Source: DASXAI01 sp963728985 (lineage in GTDB: Bacteria > Actinomycetota > Acidimicrobiia > Acidimicrobiales > Ilumatobacteraceae). Taken from it: a DNA stretch of 64,000 nucleotides. The translations under genes and the position numbers were made by a program. A model generated the notes under the pieces. The model worked only from the letters and a program-made list of their open reading frames with translations. It did not search any database and had not been told where the DNA came from. The stretch spans positions 186,001 to 250,000 of the forward strand of contig CAVSME010000009.1 in assembly GCA_963728985.1 (NCBI GenBank). Reading direction: 5' to 3'. This document shows, piece after piece, positions 1 through 9,361 of the stretch (its first letter is position 1; the number at the start of each line of letters is the position of its first letter).

Positions 1-890
1 TCGACACGATTGGTGACTTCGAGCTTGCGCAAGAGGTTGGAGACGTGCACGCTCACCGTCTTCTTGCTGATGAACAGTGCATCCGCGATCTCGCGATCCG
101 TGTGTCCGGCGGCGAGCTGACCGAGCACTTCGACCTCGCGTGGTGTGAGGCCGAGATCCGTGGCGACCGTGGAGGCCGTCGCCTCCGGCGCATCGCGCAG
201 GGAGATGCGGGCGCGCTGGGCCAGGCGCTCGATGCGCTCCTGAAGTGGCGACGCGCCGAGGCTCACGCTGGTCTGCCACGCCTGCTGGAGGCACTCGTCG
301 GCGCGGGCGCGTCCCGCGCGCCGCTCGAGCGGCGCTTCGGCTTCCCGCCAGCGGCAGTAGGCGGCGGGATGCGGCTCACCGGCGACATCCCACTCGCCGG
401 CGGCCTCTGCCCAGCGATCGGGATCCGAGGTGTCCAGACGCGTCCGCTCCGCCGCGCACGTCGCTGCGAAGGCGCGCGCCCGGGGTGCGCAGGTGCCGCT
501 GCGTTCACTGCCTCCCGTCACGATCCGGCGAGCCTCCTGCAGGAAGCCGGCGGCGACGAGAGACGGCCATCGCGTACATCTCGGGGCGCAGCGTCTCGTC
601 GTCGGTCCCGGCGGCAAGGGCGAGTGCTCGCTCGACGTCCTCGTAGGCATCGGACGGTCGGCCCTGGGCGAGCGCCAACTCGGCGTTGCGGACGTGGAAC
701 GCGCCGCGGCCCTGCACGTCGGTGAGGCGGGCGGTCACCCCGTCGGAGATCGCCAGTGCTCGTGTCGCGTCGTCGGCGCGGCCGCGACGGATCAGCACCA
801 TCGCGCGAAGGAGCGACGGCGCCGTGATGCAACTGCCCACGCCGCGCTCGCCCGACCGCGCCAGCAGCCACCGACCGGGGACCGGCACCG
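1..890 (-). pseudogene. C-terminal part of the LuxR regulator, out of frame and cut by the window edge
   Basis: Continuation of the LuxR-type regulator in two further minus-strand frames. From about 890 to 570 one frame reads a helical-repeat stretch (for example LLRAMVLIRRGRADDATRAL). From about 570 to the window edge another frame runs through helical repeats into a clear LuxR helix-turn-helix, LGLTPREVEVLGQLAAGH followed by TDREIADALFISKKTVSVHV. The protein homology is continuous across the frames, so two single-base indels, near 870 and near 565, break one gene. The stop codon lies beyond position 1. Either this is a recent pseudogene or the sequence carries errors in GC-rich runs. Confidence 0.7.
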
Positions 891-2269
891 GCCAGGTAGG
901 CGACGTCGGCCGCCATCTCCAGCAACCGGAACCGGTCGCCGGCGGGCATCGACTCGACGGGCAGGCGATCGAGTGCCGACAGTGCTCGCTCGAGGTGCCC
1001 GTGGGCCTCGGGGAAGGCCCACACCGCGCTGGCGGCGTCGGCGGCCACGAGGGACGCCTCCATCGCCCGCTCCCACTCGCCGGCAGACCACCAGTGTGCG
1101 GCGAGCGCGCCGGCGCGATGGCCTGGCCCGTCGATGGCCAGAGCCGGGTTGGCCGTCAGGGCGACGGCCATCTTGCGGTGCAGGCGGCGGCGCTCGCCGG
1201 GCAGCATGGCGTCGTACACGACCTCACGCAGCAGCTCGTGGCGGAACCGGTACGCCGCCTGGCCGGGGTCGACGACGAGGATCTGCTTGTCGATCGTGTC
1301 GGCGAGAGCGCGGTCGAGCGCGTCGGTGTCGAGGAGGCCCAGCGCGTCGAGCAGTTGATGATCGGCGATGGTTCCCGCCGTCGCCGCGCCCCGCAGGAGC
1401 AGGCGGGCCTCGGGGGCAAGACGATCCACCCGGTGCAGGATCACGCCCTTGAGCTCGGGCGACAGCGACGGCTGGTGGCGGGCGGCGGTGAGCTCTTCGG
1501 CGAAGAACGGATTGCCCTCGGAGCGGGCCCATACCGCCTCCACCAGGGTCCAGTCCGGCTGATGGCCCAGGATGCCGGCGATCATCGTGGCCATCTCGCC
1601 GCGGTCGAGCCCCTCGAGCCGCAGATGCACGACCCGACCATGTCTGCTGAGCTCGCTCAGCCACGGCCGCAAGCGGTGGTCCCGGCCGACCTCGTCGCTG
1701 CGATACGTGCCGACGAGCAGCACGCGACCGTCAGCGAGGTTGCGGGTGAGGAAGCCCAGCAGCTCGGCGCTGGCCGAGTCGGCCCGCTGCAGATCCTCCA
1801 GCGACAGGACGATCACCGATTGCTCGGCCAGCGCGGTGAAGCACGCCAGGACCGACTCGAACCGTCGCGTCTTCGCCAGCTCGTCGGCCACGTTGCGGCT
1901 GGGGGCATACCTCGCGGCACGGGCGGGCGCGGGCGGACCGAGGCCGAGGCCCGCCGCCAATGGCCCGAGCAGCTCGCTGACGGCGGCATCGCTCGACTGG
2001 CGGAGCAGGTCCCGCAGGATCCCGACGATCGGCCCGTAGGGCAGGCCGCCACCGTCGATCGGCACGCCCACCCCGGTGGCCACCAGCGCACCAGCGGCCC
2101 GGGCCCGCTCACCGAGCTCGTCGACCAGGCGCGTCCTGCCGATGCCGGCGTCGCCGGCGACGAGCACCGTGGCCGCCCGGCCGGCGGCCACCCGAGCGAG
2201 CGTGGCATCGAGGACGTCCAGCTCCTCGGCGCGGCCCACGAAGGCGGGGCACGACACCCGTTGAGGCAT
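518..2269 (-). CDS. LuxR-family ATPase regulator, N-terminal reading frame
   Basis: This frame holds the AAA/P-loop part of a large LuxR (LAL/MalT-like) transcription regulator. It opens with FVGRAEELDVL, typical of the family, then a Walker A at about residues 39-46 reading GDAGIGRT. The usual Walker lysine is arginine here, which may weaken ATP binding. A Walker B-like LSLEDLQRAD lies near residue 155. Family resemblance is good up to about residue 465. The rest of this frame is Arg/Pro-rich out-of-frame translation, because the true continuation lies in another frame from about position 870 downward (separate entry). The gene therefore looks frameshifted. No target genes can be named; the nearest neighbour is a divergent SDR gene. 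Confidence 0.75.
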   Translation of the reverse strand: MPQRVSCPAFVGRAEELDVLDATLARVAAGRAATVLVAGDAGIGRTRLVDELGERARAAGALVATGVGVPIDGGGLPYGPIVGILRDLLRQSSDAAVSELLGPLAAGLGLGPPAPARAARYAPSRNVADELAKTRRFESVLACFTALAEQSVIVLSLEDLQRADSASAELLGFLTRNLADGRVLLVGTYRSDEVGRDHRLRPWLSELSRHGRVVHLRLEGLDRGEMATMIAGILGHQPDWTLVEAVWARSEGNPFFAEELTAARHQPSLSPELKGVILHRVDRLAPEARLLLRGAATAGTIADHQLLDALGLLDTDALDRALADTIDKQILVVDPGQAAYRFRHELLREVVYDAMLPGERRRLHRKMAVALTANPALAIDGPGHRAGALAAHWWSAGEWERAMEASLVAADAASAVWAFPEAHGHLERALSALDRLPVESMPAGDRFRLLEMAADVAYLAGAGPRSVAAGAVGRARRGQLHHGAVAPSRDGADPSRPRRRRDTSTGDLRRGDRPPHRRAGPRRVPRPQRRVGARPGPTVRCLRGRRASTRPCRRDRRRDAAPRDVRDGRLSSPPASCRRLAGS

Positions 2270-2466
2270 CGCCGCAGTTTCGCGCGCGCCACCCCGTCCC
2301 GATTCCGGCAGCTTTCGGTCGATGTGACCACGGTCTCACCCATCCTCCGGCGCGACGGTGCGCCGACGGGCCAGTCTGCGCCCCGGGGACGCCCCGCCCA
2401 CATCGGGAGACCTCCTCAGATCGTCATCGCGTGCTCCCTAGAACCCGCCACGCGAGGATGGCCGGC

Positions 2467-3378
2467 ATGGAGCCGACGCTGGAAGGCAAGGTGGCCCTGG
2501 TCGCCGGGGCCACACGCGCCGCCGGGCGGGGCATCGCCGTCGAGCTGGGCGCCGCCGGCGCCACGGTCTACGTGACGGGTCGCACCACCCGCACCGAGCA
2601 ATCGGAGATGAACCGTCCCGAGACGATCGAAGAGACCGCTGCGCTCGTCGACGACGCCGGGGGCCACGGCATCGCGGTGCAGGTCGATCACCTCGTGCCC
2701 GAGCAGGTGGCCGCGCTCGTGGCGCGCATCGAGGCCGAGCAGGGCGGCTTGGACGTGCTCGTGAACGACATCTGGGGCGCCACCACCATGGAGTGGGACA
2801 AGACCGTGTGGGAGTCGTCGCTCGACATCGGGCTGCGCACGCTGCGCCTCGCCGTGGACACCCACGCCATCACGTGTCACTTCGCGCTGCCGTTGCTGAT
2901 CGAGTCGCCCGGCGGGCTGGTCGTCGAGGTGACCGACGGGACCGCCGAGTACAACGCAACGAACTACCGGGTGTCGTTCTTCTACGACATGGCGAAGGCG
3001 GCGAACCTGCGCATGGCGTTCGCGCTGGCCCACGAGCTCGAGCCGTACCGCGCCACGGCCGTCGCGCTGACGCCAGGGTGGTTGCGCTCGGAAGCCATGC
3101 TCGAGGCCTTCGGGGTGACCGAGGACAACTGGCGCGACGCGACGGAACGCATCCCCCACTTCGCCATCGCCGAGAGCCCGCGCTTCGTCGGCCGCGCGGT
3201 GGCGGCGCTGGCCGGCGACCCCGACGTGGCCCGGTGGAACGGGCAGTCGCTCTCCAGCGGCCAACTCGCCCAGGTCTACGGGTTCACCGACGTCGACGGC
3301 AGCCAGCCGGACGCGTGGCGCTACCTGGTCGAGGTCCAGGACGCCGGCCAGCCCGCCGACACGACCGGCTACCGCTGA
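2467..3378 (+). CDS. SDR family oxidoreductase
   Basis: Short-chain dehydrogenase/reductase with a Rossmann fold. The cofactor loop near the N-terminus reads GATRAAGRGIA, a variant of TGxxxGxG. The usual NNAG is altered to VNDIWGA, and the catalytic Tyr-x-x-x-Lys is seen as YDMAK. I chose the ATG at 2467 because GAGG lies about 9 bases upstream and the protein then begins MEPTLEGKVALVAGA; an ATG at 2458 is also possible. The 3' end overlaps the convergent DUF885 gene by 10 bases. The substrate is unknown. Confidence 0.85.
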   Translation: MEPTLEGKVALVAGATRAAGRGIAVELGAAGATVYVTGRTTRTEQSEMNRPETIEETAALVDDAGGHGIAVQVDHLVPEQVAALVARIEAEQGGLDVLVNDIWGATTMEWDKTVWESSLDIGLRTLRLAVDTHAITCHFALPLLIESPGGLVVEVTDGTAEYNATNYRVSFFYDMAKAANLRMAFALAHELEPYRATAVALTPGWLRSEAMLEAFGVTEDNWRDATERIPHFAIAESPRFVGRAVAALAGDPDVARWNGQSLSSGQLAQVYGFTDVDGSQPDAWRYLVEVQDAGQPADTTGYR

Positions 3379-5030
3379 CCGGCGATCCAGATGTCGACGC
3401 AGCGGGCCAGCTCCGCCAGCGGCACGTTGCCGTGGCCGAGGACGACACCGTGGAACGCCCGCAAGGAGAACCGGTCACCGAGGTGGGCGGCAGCCTGGTC
3501 GCGCAGCCGCTCCAGCTCGAGGCGGCCGATCATGTAGCTGGTGGCCTGCCCGGGATCGGCGATGTAGCGATCCACCTCCAGGGTGGCGTTCATCAGGCTC
3601 TGCGCGCCGCGCTGGCACACGAAGCCGATGGCTTCGTCGCGCGTCCAGCCCATGGCGTGCAGGCCGGTGTCGGCGACGAGGCGCGCGGCGCGGAGCGAGT
3701 CCATGACGAGCATGCCGAGGCGCGACACCGGTGAGTCGTAGAGCGCCATCTCGTCGGCCAGCCGCTCGGCGTAGAGCCCCCAGCCCTCGCTGAAGCTGGC
3801 GACCTCGAGCTGCCCGAGCACGGGGTGCAGGTCGAGCTCGAGGGCCAACGCCAGCTGCAGGTGGTGTCCCGGCACAGCCTCGTGGAACACGGTGACCTCG
3901 AGGAGGTAGCGCCGCCACGCGGAGGGGTCGGCGGCGTTGTAGAAGAACGTCCCGCCGCGGTGCCCGTCGGGTGACGGCGCCGTGTAGAAGGCGAGCGGAC
4001 CCGAGGCGGTGGCGACGGGCGCGCACTGCGCCACCGGCAGCCGATCGAACCAGCGCGGTGCTTCGGCGTGTACCCGGTCCATGGCGGCGGCCACGACGGC
4101 GACGATCTCGTCGACGCTCGAATGGCACAGCACCGGGTCGGTCCGCAGCCGATCGCGGATCGCGGCCGGATCATCCACGCCGAGCACCGGGGCACCCAGC
4201 GCGACGTACTCGTCGTCCAGCCGAGCCAGCTGCTGCAGGCCGATCTCGTGCACCGCGGCCGCGCTGAGCTCTGTCGACGTGGCGGCACGGAGGAGCCCGG
4301 CGTAGGCCTCCTCTCCCTGGTTCAGGAAGCACAAGCCAGGCTCATCGTCGGATCGCGCCGCCGGCAACACCTCGTCTCGCAGCACATCGCGCAGCCGGGC
4401 GATCGCCGGCCGAGCGGCATCGCGGATCGCATCGAGCACGTGCTGATGCCACTCGTCGGCCTCGGTCGCCGACAGCTCGACGGGTGGCGCCTGCGCGGCG
4501 AGCGGGTCGCGGGCCAGATGGGTGCGCAGCAGCGCGTCGTAGGCCTCGATGGCGGCGGCCACGCCGCGCGCCGCTGGGGTCCGCCCCTCGGCGCGACCTT
4601 CCTGCAACCCGGCCACCCAGCCATCCACGAACGACGGCAGCGCCCGCAGCTTCTCGACGTAGCCGGCGCCATGGCGGCGGGTGACGAGCGCGTACGCCGG
4701 CACGAGGGTGGACAGGAACGTCACGAAGTTGAACGGTCCGGCCACCAGCGAGACGTCGCGCAGGTGCGGCAGGGCGGCCACCTCCGAGCGGGCGCTGAAG
4801 GCCAGCGCGCCCAACATGGTCCGTTCACGCTCGCTCATCGCGCCGGCGCCCAGCGACTCGGCCCGCTGCGCGAACGCGGTCAACCGATCGACCCGCTCCG
4901 CCACGCGGGAGGGGCTGAAGTTCTCCCAGTGCTCGATCTGGTCGACGTCACCACGGTCGATGTTCCACAGCTGCGCGGTGGCCCGGTAGTAGTCCCAGTA
5001 CTCGTCCGCCAGCACACCGACGTCCGACAC
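3369..5030 (-). CDS. DUF885 family protein, probable metallopeptidase-like
   Basis: About 553 residues. The family signature HEAVPGHHLQLALALE is visible in the C-terminal half, giving a zinc-type HExxxGHH motif, followed by SFSEGWGLYAERLADEM. DUF885 proteins are predicted secreted or cytoplasmic zinc hydrolases of uncertain substrate; no convincing signal peptide is seen here. The frame runs open upstream of the homology, but GTG at 5030 gives the natural start. It is preceded after 7 bases by TAGCCT (5038-5043), fitting the leaderless pattern common in this window. Divergent from a small HTH gene. Confidence 0.85.
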   Translation of the reverse strand: MSDVGVLADEYWDYYRATAQLWNIDRGDVDQIEHWENFSPSRVAERVDRLTAFAQRAESLGAGAMSERERTMLGALAFSARSEVAALPHLRDVSLVAGPFNFVTFLSTLVPAYALVTRRHGAGYVEKLRALPSFVDGWVAGLQEGRAEGRTPAARGVAAAIEAYDALLRTHLARDPLAAQAPPVELSATEADEWHQHVLDAIRDAARPAIARLRDVLRDEVLPAARSDDEPGLCFLNQGEEAYAGLLRAATSTELSAAAVHEIGLQQLARLDDEYVALGAPVLGVDDPAAIRDRLRTDPVLCHSSVDEIVAVVAAAMDRVHAEAPRWFDRLPVAQCAPVATASGPLAFYTAPSPDGHRGGTFFYNAADPSAWRRYLLEVTVFHEAVPGHHLQLALALELDLHPVLGQLEVASFSEGWGLYAERLADEMALYDSPVSRLGMLVMDSLRAARLVADTGLHAMGWTRDEAIGFVCQRGAQSLMNATLEVDRYIADPGQATSYMIGRLELERLRDQAAAHLGDRFSLRAFHGVVLGHGNVPLAELARCVDIWIAGQR

Positions 5031-5121
5031 TCGAGCGAGGCTAGGCCCGCCGGCGCAGGTGTGGCGACGGCCCCACCGGGGTACCTCGGGCCACGGAGGT
5101 CGGGGAGGTGCACGCAAGCGG

Positions 5122-5334
5122 ATGGGACGACTGATCGACGTGGACCACCTGGTATCCGCCATCCACATCGCCGAACGGCTCGGCTGCGCGCGACCGACCG
5201 TCTATTCGTGGATCGATTCCGATCCTGCCTTCCCGCCGCCGGTGTTCACCTCCGCCGGTCCCGTGTCGAGAGGCGTGCGCCTCTGGTACTGGCCCGACGT
5301 CGAGGAGTGGCACACGCAGCGGCGCTCTCGGTGA
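5122..5334 (+). CDS. Small helix-turn-helix protein (MerR/AlpA-like)
   Basis: A 70-residue protein. It has a winged-HTH segment, HIAERLGCARPTVYSWIDSD, near residues 13-32 and a following wing ending in WYWPDVEEWHTQRR. This is the layout of excisionase/AlpA-type DNA-binding proteins. No integrase or phage gene lies nearby, so a chromosomal regulator is more likely than an excisionase. It is divergent from the DUF885 gene across 91 bases and could regulate it; that is inference. Confidence 0.65.
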   Translation: MGRLIDVDHLVSAIHIAERLGCARPTVYSWIDSDPAFPPPVFTSAGPVSRGVRLWYWPDVEEWHTQRRSR

Positions 5335-5414
5335 CGACGGGAGCGGCGGGCGATTTGGAGCGCCACCGGTGAGCGCCTTTCACTGGCGCGAGGCACCGAA
5401 CGGGGAGCAGTGCG

Positions 5415-6362
5415 ATGACTGCAGGTCAACGTCTTCCGTCAACACCGGCACCGAGCCACTACTGGGAGGGCCACGGCGGCATCAAGATCGCCGGCGACGT
5501 GTGGGGCGATCCCAGCGGTCCGCTGGTGCTGCTGCAGCACGGCGGTGGTCAGACGAGGCACGCCTGGAAGGGCGCCGGTGAGACGCTCGGCGCCGCCGGG
5601 TACTACGCGATCGCCTTCGACGCCCGAGGCCACGGCGACTCCGACTGGGCGCCCGACGGCCAGTACGGGCAGGACCTGATGGTGGCCGACCTCCAGTGCA
5701 TCGTGGAGGCGCTGGGTGGGCGCCGTCCGGTGCTGGTGGGCGCCTCCATGGGCGGCGGCACGAGTCTGGTGGCCGTCGGCGAGGACCACGTCGACGCCAG
5801 CGCGCTCGTCCTCGTGGACATCGCGCCCCGGATCGAACCCGAGGGCGTCGCCAAGATCCAATCCTTCATGTCGCAGCGCCCCGAAGGCTTCGGCTCGCTC
5901 GAGGAGGTGGCCGCCGCCATCGCCAGCTACCAACCGCACCGCAAGCCCCCCAAGAACCTCGACGGGCTGGCCAAGAACGTGCGCCTCGGCGAGGACGGGC
6001 GCTACCGGTGGCACTGGGACCCCCGCTTCCGCACGGGCGCCCGCGATCTCGGCCAGCGCCAGGCCCGGCTCGAGGAGTGCGCCCGCAGCCTGACGCTGCC
6101 CACCCTCCTGGTTCGTGGCGGCCTGTCGGACATCCTCAGCGAGGAAGGCGCGGCCGCGTTCCTCGAACTGTGCCCCAACAGCGAGTACGTCAACGTCGAA
6201 GGCGCGGCCCACATGGTGGCCGGCGATCGCAACGACATCTTCGCCGGGGCGGTGATCGAGTTCCTCGGGCGGACGGTCTCGGTCGAGAGCAGCGGCACCT
6301 CGCCGGAGCCGAGGCACCCCCATCACCTCGGCCCGCCCGGCGACGTGCTCGACGTTCCCTGA
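5415..6362 (+). CDS. Alpha/beta hydrolase
   Basis: A 315-residue alpha/beta-hydrolase fold enzyme. The oxyanion strand LVLLQHGGGQTRHAW is present, and the nucleophile elbow is GASMGG with serine as nucleophile. A likely catalytic histidine lies in VEGAAHMVAGDRNDIF near the C-terminus. The family includes esterases, epoxide hydrolases and C-C bond hydrolases; sequence alone does not choose among them. Followed after 22 bases by the double SDR gene, which has its own start signal. Confidence 0.85.
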   Translation: MTAGQRLPSTPAPSHYWEGHGGIKIAGDVWGDPSGPLVLLQHGGGQTRHAWKGAGETLGAAGYYAIAFDARGHGDSDWAPDGQYGQDLMVADLQCIVEALGGRRPVLVGASMGGGTSLVAVGEDHVDASALVLVDIAPRIEPEGVAKIQSFMSQRPEGFGSLEEVAAAIASYQPHRKPPKNLDGLAKNVRLGEDGRYRWHWDPRFRTGARDLGQRQARLEECARSLTLPTLLVRGGLSDILSEEGAAAFLELCPNSEYVNVEGAAHMVAGDRNDIFAGAVIEFLGRTVSVESSGTSPEPRHPHHLGPPGDVLDVP

Positions 6363-6384
6363 TCCGGGCGGATACGTTCCGCCC

Positions 6385-8130
6385 GTGGATCAGCAAGTGG
6401 TACTCATCACCGGCGCGTCCCGCGGCTTCGGTACGGCGGCGGCGCGCAAGATCGCCGGCCGCGGTCACCGCGTCGTCGCCACGATGCGCGATCCGCTCCG
6501 CGACGGAGCCGCCGTTCGCGCCGGGTACGAGGACCTCATCGAGACCATGCGCCTCGACGTGACCGACGCCGCCGAGGTCGAGCGGGTCGTCGCTGCGACG
6601 CTGGAGCGGCACGGGCGCATCGATGTCGTCGTGAACAACGCCGGCTACGGCCTCTACGGACCGGCCGAGTGCGGCAGCGAGGCGCAGCTCTGGCGCCAGC
6701 TCGACACGAACACCTTCGGCCCGTTGCGCGTCATCCGCGCCGTGCTCCCGTCGATGCGGACCCGGCGCCGAGGCAAGATCGTCAACGTCACCTCGCTGTC
6801 GGGCCGGATCGTCTCGCCCCTGCTGGCGCACTACGCCGCCACCAAGCACGCGCTCGAGGCCCTGACGGAGGGCCTGCGCTTCGAGGTCGGGGCGTTGGGC
6901 ATCCAGGTGTGCAACCTCGAACCGGGGATGTTCGCCAGTGACTGGCAGACCGGCAACCTCGACATCGCCGAGGGCGCGACCGACGGCCCGTACGCCGAGC
7001 TGGTCGCCGCCCGGCTGGGCGCCTTCCGGGATCTGGCCGCCACCCGCCCCGGGTCGGCCAGCGTGGCGGCGGCCCTCGCCGACATCGTCGACCTGCAGCA
7101 GCCGCTGCCCCTGCGCTGGCCCGTCGGCAACGACGCCGTGCACCAGATCCCGATCCGTTCCACCGTCTCCGACGAGGAGTGGGCGCAGCTGTGCCGCACC
7201 GGCACGTTCGGCCCGTGGCGGGCACCGCTCCATCCCACCGCGCCCGAGCCGGCGCCGCACACGTGGAGCGGCGAGAACGTCGTCATCGTCACCGGCGGGT
7301 CTCGGGGCTTCGGCGCGGCGGCGGCACGCGAGCTGGCGGCGCGCGGCAGCATCGTGGTGGCCACGATGCGCGAGCCCGATCGCGACGCCAAGGCCGTCGT
7401 CGACGGCTACGAGGACGCGATCCACCCCGTTCGGCTCGATGTGAACGACTCAGCAGCGACGGCCGCGTGCGTGGAGGAGACGATCAGCCGCTTCGGACGC
7501 GTCGACGCGCTGGTGAACAACGCCGGCTACGGCCTCTTCGGCGCCCAGGAAGACCTGTCCGATGACGAGACCCGGCGCCAGTTCGACACCAACCTGATCG
7601 GGCAGTGGCGGATGGTGCGAGCAGCGGCGCCGCACCTACGCCTGCAGGGCTACGGCAAGATCATCAACGTCTCGTCGCTGTCCGGCCGGGTACCGAGCCC
7701 GCTGCTGTCGTGCTATGCGGCCACGAAGCACGCCGCGGAGGCCATGAGCGAGGGCCTGGCCGCCGAGCTCGCCGCGTGGGGGGTGCAGGTCACGATCCTC
7801 GAGCCCGGGATGTACGCCAGCGACTGGCAGACGACCAACCTCGACGTCTGCGAGAAGGTCCGTACGGGCGCCAGCGCCTACGGCCGCGCCACCGAGCGCG
7901 CCATCGCCGGCTTCCGGGCGCTGGCCGCCACCCGCCCCGGCTCCGACGCCGTGGCCGCCGCCATCGCCGACATCGTCCAGCTCCAGCAGCCGTTGCCGTT
8001 GCGGTGGCCGGTCGGCGAGGACTGCCTGCGCATGATCGCCGACCGGCGCCGGGCCAGCGACGACGAGTGGGAGGCCCGCATGCGCGCCGCCGGCTGGGGC
8101 TTCCGCCCCGACGACGTGCAGCAATCGTGA
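6385..8130 (+). CDS. Tandem-fusion short-chain dehydrogenase (two complete SDR domains)
   Basis: 581 residues, about twice the normal SDR length. Domain 1 (about 1-290) has TGASRGFG at residues 9-16, NNAGYG near 84-89 and Y150-A-A-T-K154. Domain 2 (about 300-581) repeats the pattern with TGGSRGFG, NNAGYG and YAATK. The halves are close copies of each other: both carry LEPGM(F/Y)ASDWQT and a C-terminal LQQPLPLRWPVG. This points to an internal gene duplication with both active sites retained. The start is GTG, with TACGTT (6373-6378) six bases before it. The stop codon TGA is also the first three bases of the 70 bp palindromic repeat. The substrate is unknown. Confidence 0.9.
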   Translation: MDQQVVLITGASRGFGTAAARKIAGRGHRVVATMRDPLRDGAAVRAGYEDLIETMRLDVTDAAEVERVVAATLERHGRIDVVVNNAGYGLYGPAECGSEAQLWRQLDTNTFGPLRVIRAVLPSMRTRRRGKIVNVTSLSGRIVSPLLAHYAATKHALEALTEGLRFEVGALGIQVCNLEPGMFASDWQTGNLDIAEGATDGPYAELVAARLGAFRDLAATRPGSASVAAALADIVDLQQPLPLRWPVGNDAVHQIPIRSTVSDEEWAQLCRTGTFGPWRAPLHPTAPEPAPHTWSGENVVIVTGGSRGFGAAAARELAARGSIVVATMREPDRDAKAVVDGYEDAIHPVRLDVNDSAATAACVEETISRFGRVDALVNNAGYGLFGAQEDLSDDETRRQFDTNLIGQWRMVRAAAPHLRLQGYGKIINVSSLSGRVPSPLLSCYAATKHAAEAMSEGLAAELAAWGVQVTILEPGMYASDWQTTNLDVCEKVRTGASAYGRATERAIAGFRALAATRPGSDAVAAAIADIVQLQQPLPLRWPVGEDCLRMIADRRRASDDEWEARMRAAGWGFRPDDVQQS

Positions 8131-8197
8131 CCAAAAGTGTTCCGGTCACCGGAATGCACCGGCCAGGTGCATATCCGTGACCAGAAGCCTTTGGGCA
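8128..8197. repeat. Palindromic intergenic repeat, copy 1
   Basis: A 70 bp element bounded by TGACCAAAAG and CTTTGGGCA, which are imperfect inverted ends. Inside are two perfect hairpin cores, TTCCGGTCACCGGAA and TGCACCGGCCAGGTGCA. The reverse complement of the element at 40807-40877 aligns along its whole length, sharing TGACCAAAA, CAGGTGCAT and CCAGAAGCCTTT. It starts exactly on the stop codon of the preceding SDR gene. The rest of the gap to 8272 shows no gene. Confidence 0.75.
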
Positions 8198-8272
8198 GGT
8201 TCCACGACGCGCGCCTCCTGACTGCCGGGTAGGCCGCTTGCGTCCGGCCGCGGGCCTCGTCAAGCTTCCTTG

Positions 8273-9361
8273 GTGGACGTGACGAACACGGTCGAGTTCA
8301 TCGGGATGATCGCGCCGCAGCTCTACTCGGAGGTGATCCCCCCGAGCGGCCCGGTCGTCGATCCCCGGTTCACCATCGACTTCGCCAAGGCGCACGAGGA
8401 TGCCGGGTTCGATCGTGTCCTCGTGGGCTACTTCTCGCCCGCACCGGACGGATTCATCGTCGCGTCGTGGGTGCTGCAGGCCACCGAGCGACTCGGCATC
8501 CTGCTCGCCCACCGCCCGGGGTTCGTGGCCCCCACCGTGGCGGCGCGCAAGTTCGCCACCCTCGACCAGTTCTCGGGCGGCCGCCTGGCGGCGCACATCA
8601 TCACGGGCGGGAGTGACGAGGATCAGGCCCGCGACGGCGACTTCCTCGACAAGGCAGGGCGCTACCGCCGGACCGACGAGTACCTCGACGTGATGCGCCG
8701 GACGTGGACGGCCACGGCGCCGTTCAACGTCGACGGCGAGTTCTACACGGTGCGCCGCTCGTTCTCCCAGGTGCGCTGCGTCCACCAACCGCACCTGCCG
8801 ATCTACTTCGGCGGGTCGTCGCCGGAAGCGGTGGCGGTGTCGGCCAAGCACGCCGACGTCTACGCACTGTGGGGCGAGCCGCTGGCCGAGGCGGCGGCGC
8901 ACATCGAGACGGTGAAGGCGGCGGCCGCCGAGTACGGCCGCAACCCCGGCATCTCCTTGTCGACCCGACCGATCCTTGCCGCCACGGACGCCGAGGCCTG
9001 GGACCGCGCCTACGCCATCCTCGACGAGGCGAAGCGCCAAGCGCGCGGCGCCGACGTGGCCCCGCAGAACGCCGGCTCGCAACGCCTGCTGGCCGCCGCG
9101 GCCAAGGGTGAGGTGCTCGACCGCTGCCTCTTCACGCCCCTCGCCGCCGCGACCGGTGCCCGAGGCAACTCGACGGCGCTCGTCGGATCGGTCGAGACCG
9201 TCACCGCGGCGTTGCTCGACTACTACGACATCGGCGTTACGACGTTCCTCATCCGCGGCTACGACCCCCTCGTCGACGCCGTCGCCTATGGCGAGCTCGT
9301 CACGCGCGTGCGCGAGGAGATCGCTCAGCGCACCCAGACACCGGCGGCGTCGCTGCGGTAG
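8273..9361 (+). CDS. LLM-class flavin-dependent oxidoreductase
   Basis: About 362 residues of the bacterial luciferase-like TIM-barrel family, closest in style to SsuD/alkanesulfonate-monooxygenase proteins. Supporting segments are LGILLAHRPGFVAPTVAARKFATLDQ (split here only by reading), SGGRLAAHIITGGS and LPIYFGGSSPEAV. Such enzymes use FMN, or sometimes F420, and often oxygenate sulfonated or otherwise recalcitrant substrates. Start choice is uncertain among TTG 8270, GTG 8273 and GTG 8279, and no clear ribosome site is seen. The 3' end overlaps the convergent serine hydrolase by 37 bases. Confidence 0.85.
   Translation: MDVTNTVEFIGMIAPQLYSEVIPPSGPVVDPRFTIDFAKAHEDAGFDRVLVGYFSPAPDGFIVASWVLQATERLGILLAHRPGFVAPTVAARKFATLDQFSGGRLAAHIITGGSDEDQARDGDFLDKAGRYRRTDEYLDVMRRTWTATAPFNVDGEFYTVRRSFSQVRCVHQPHLPIYFGGSSPEAVAVSAKHADVYALWGEPLAEAAAHIETVKAAAAEYGRNPGISLSTRPILAATDAEAWDRAYAILDEAKRQARGADVAPQNAGSQRLLAAAAKGEVLDRCLFTPLAAATGARGNSTALVGSVETVTAALLDYYDIGVTTFLIRGYDPLVDAVAYGELVTRVREEIAQRTQTPAASLR

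Noticed and set aside
686..2575. 629-residue open frame on the plus strand opposite the LuxR regulator
   Set aside because: Composition is a His/Gln/Arg-rich mirror of the minus-strand gene, with no family motif; long antisense frames are expected at this GC content.
5122..5334. Small HTH protein as a phage excisionase
   Set aside because: No integrase, attachment repeat or phage gene was found near it.
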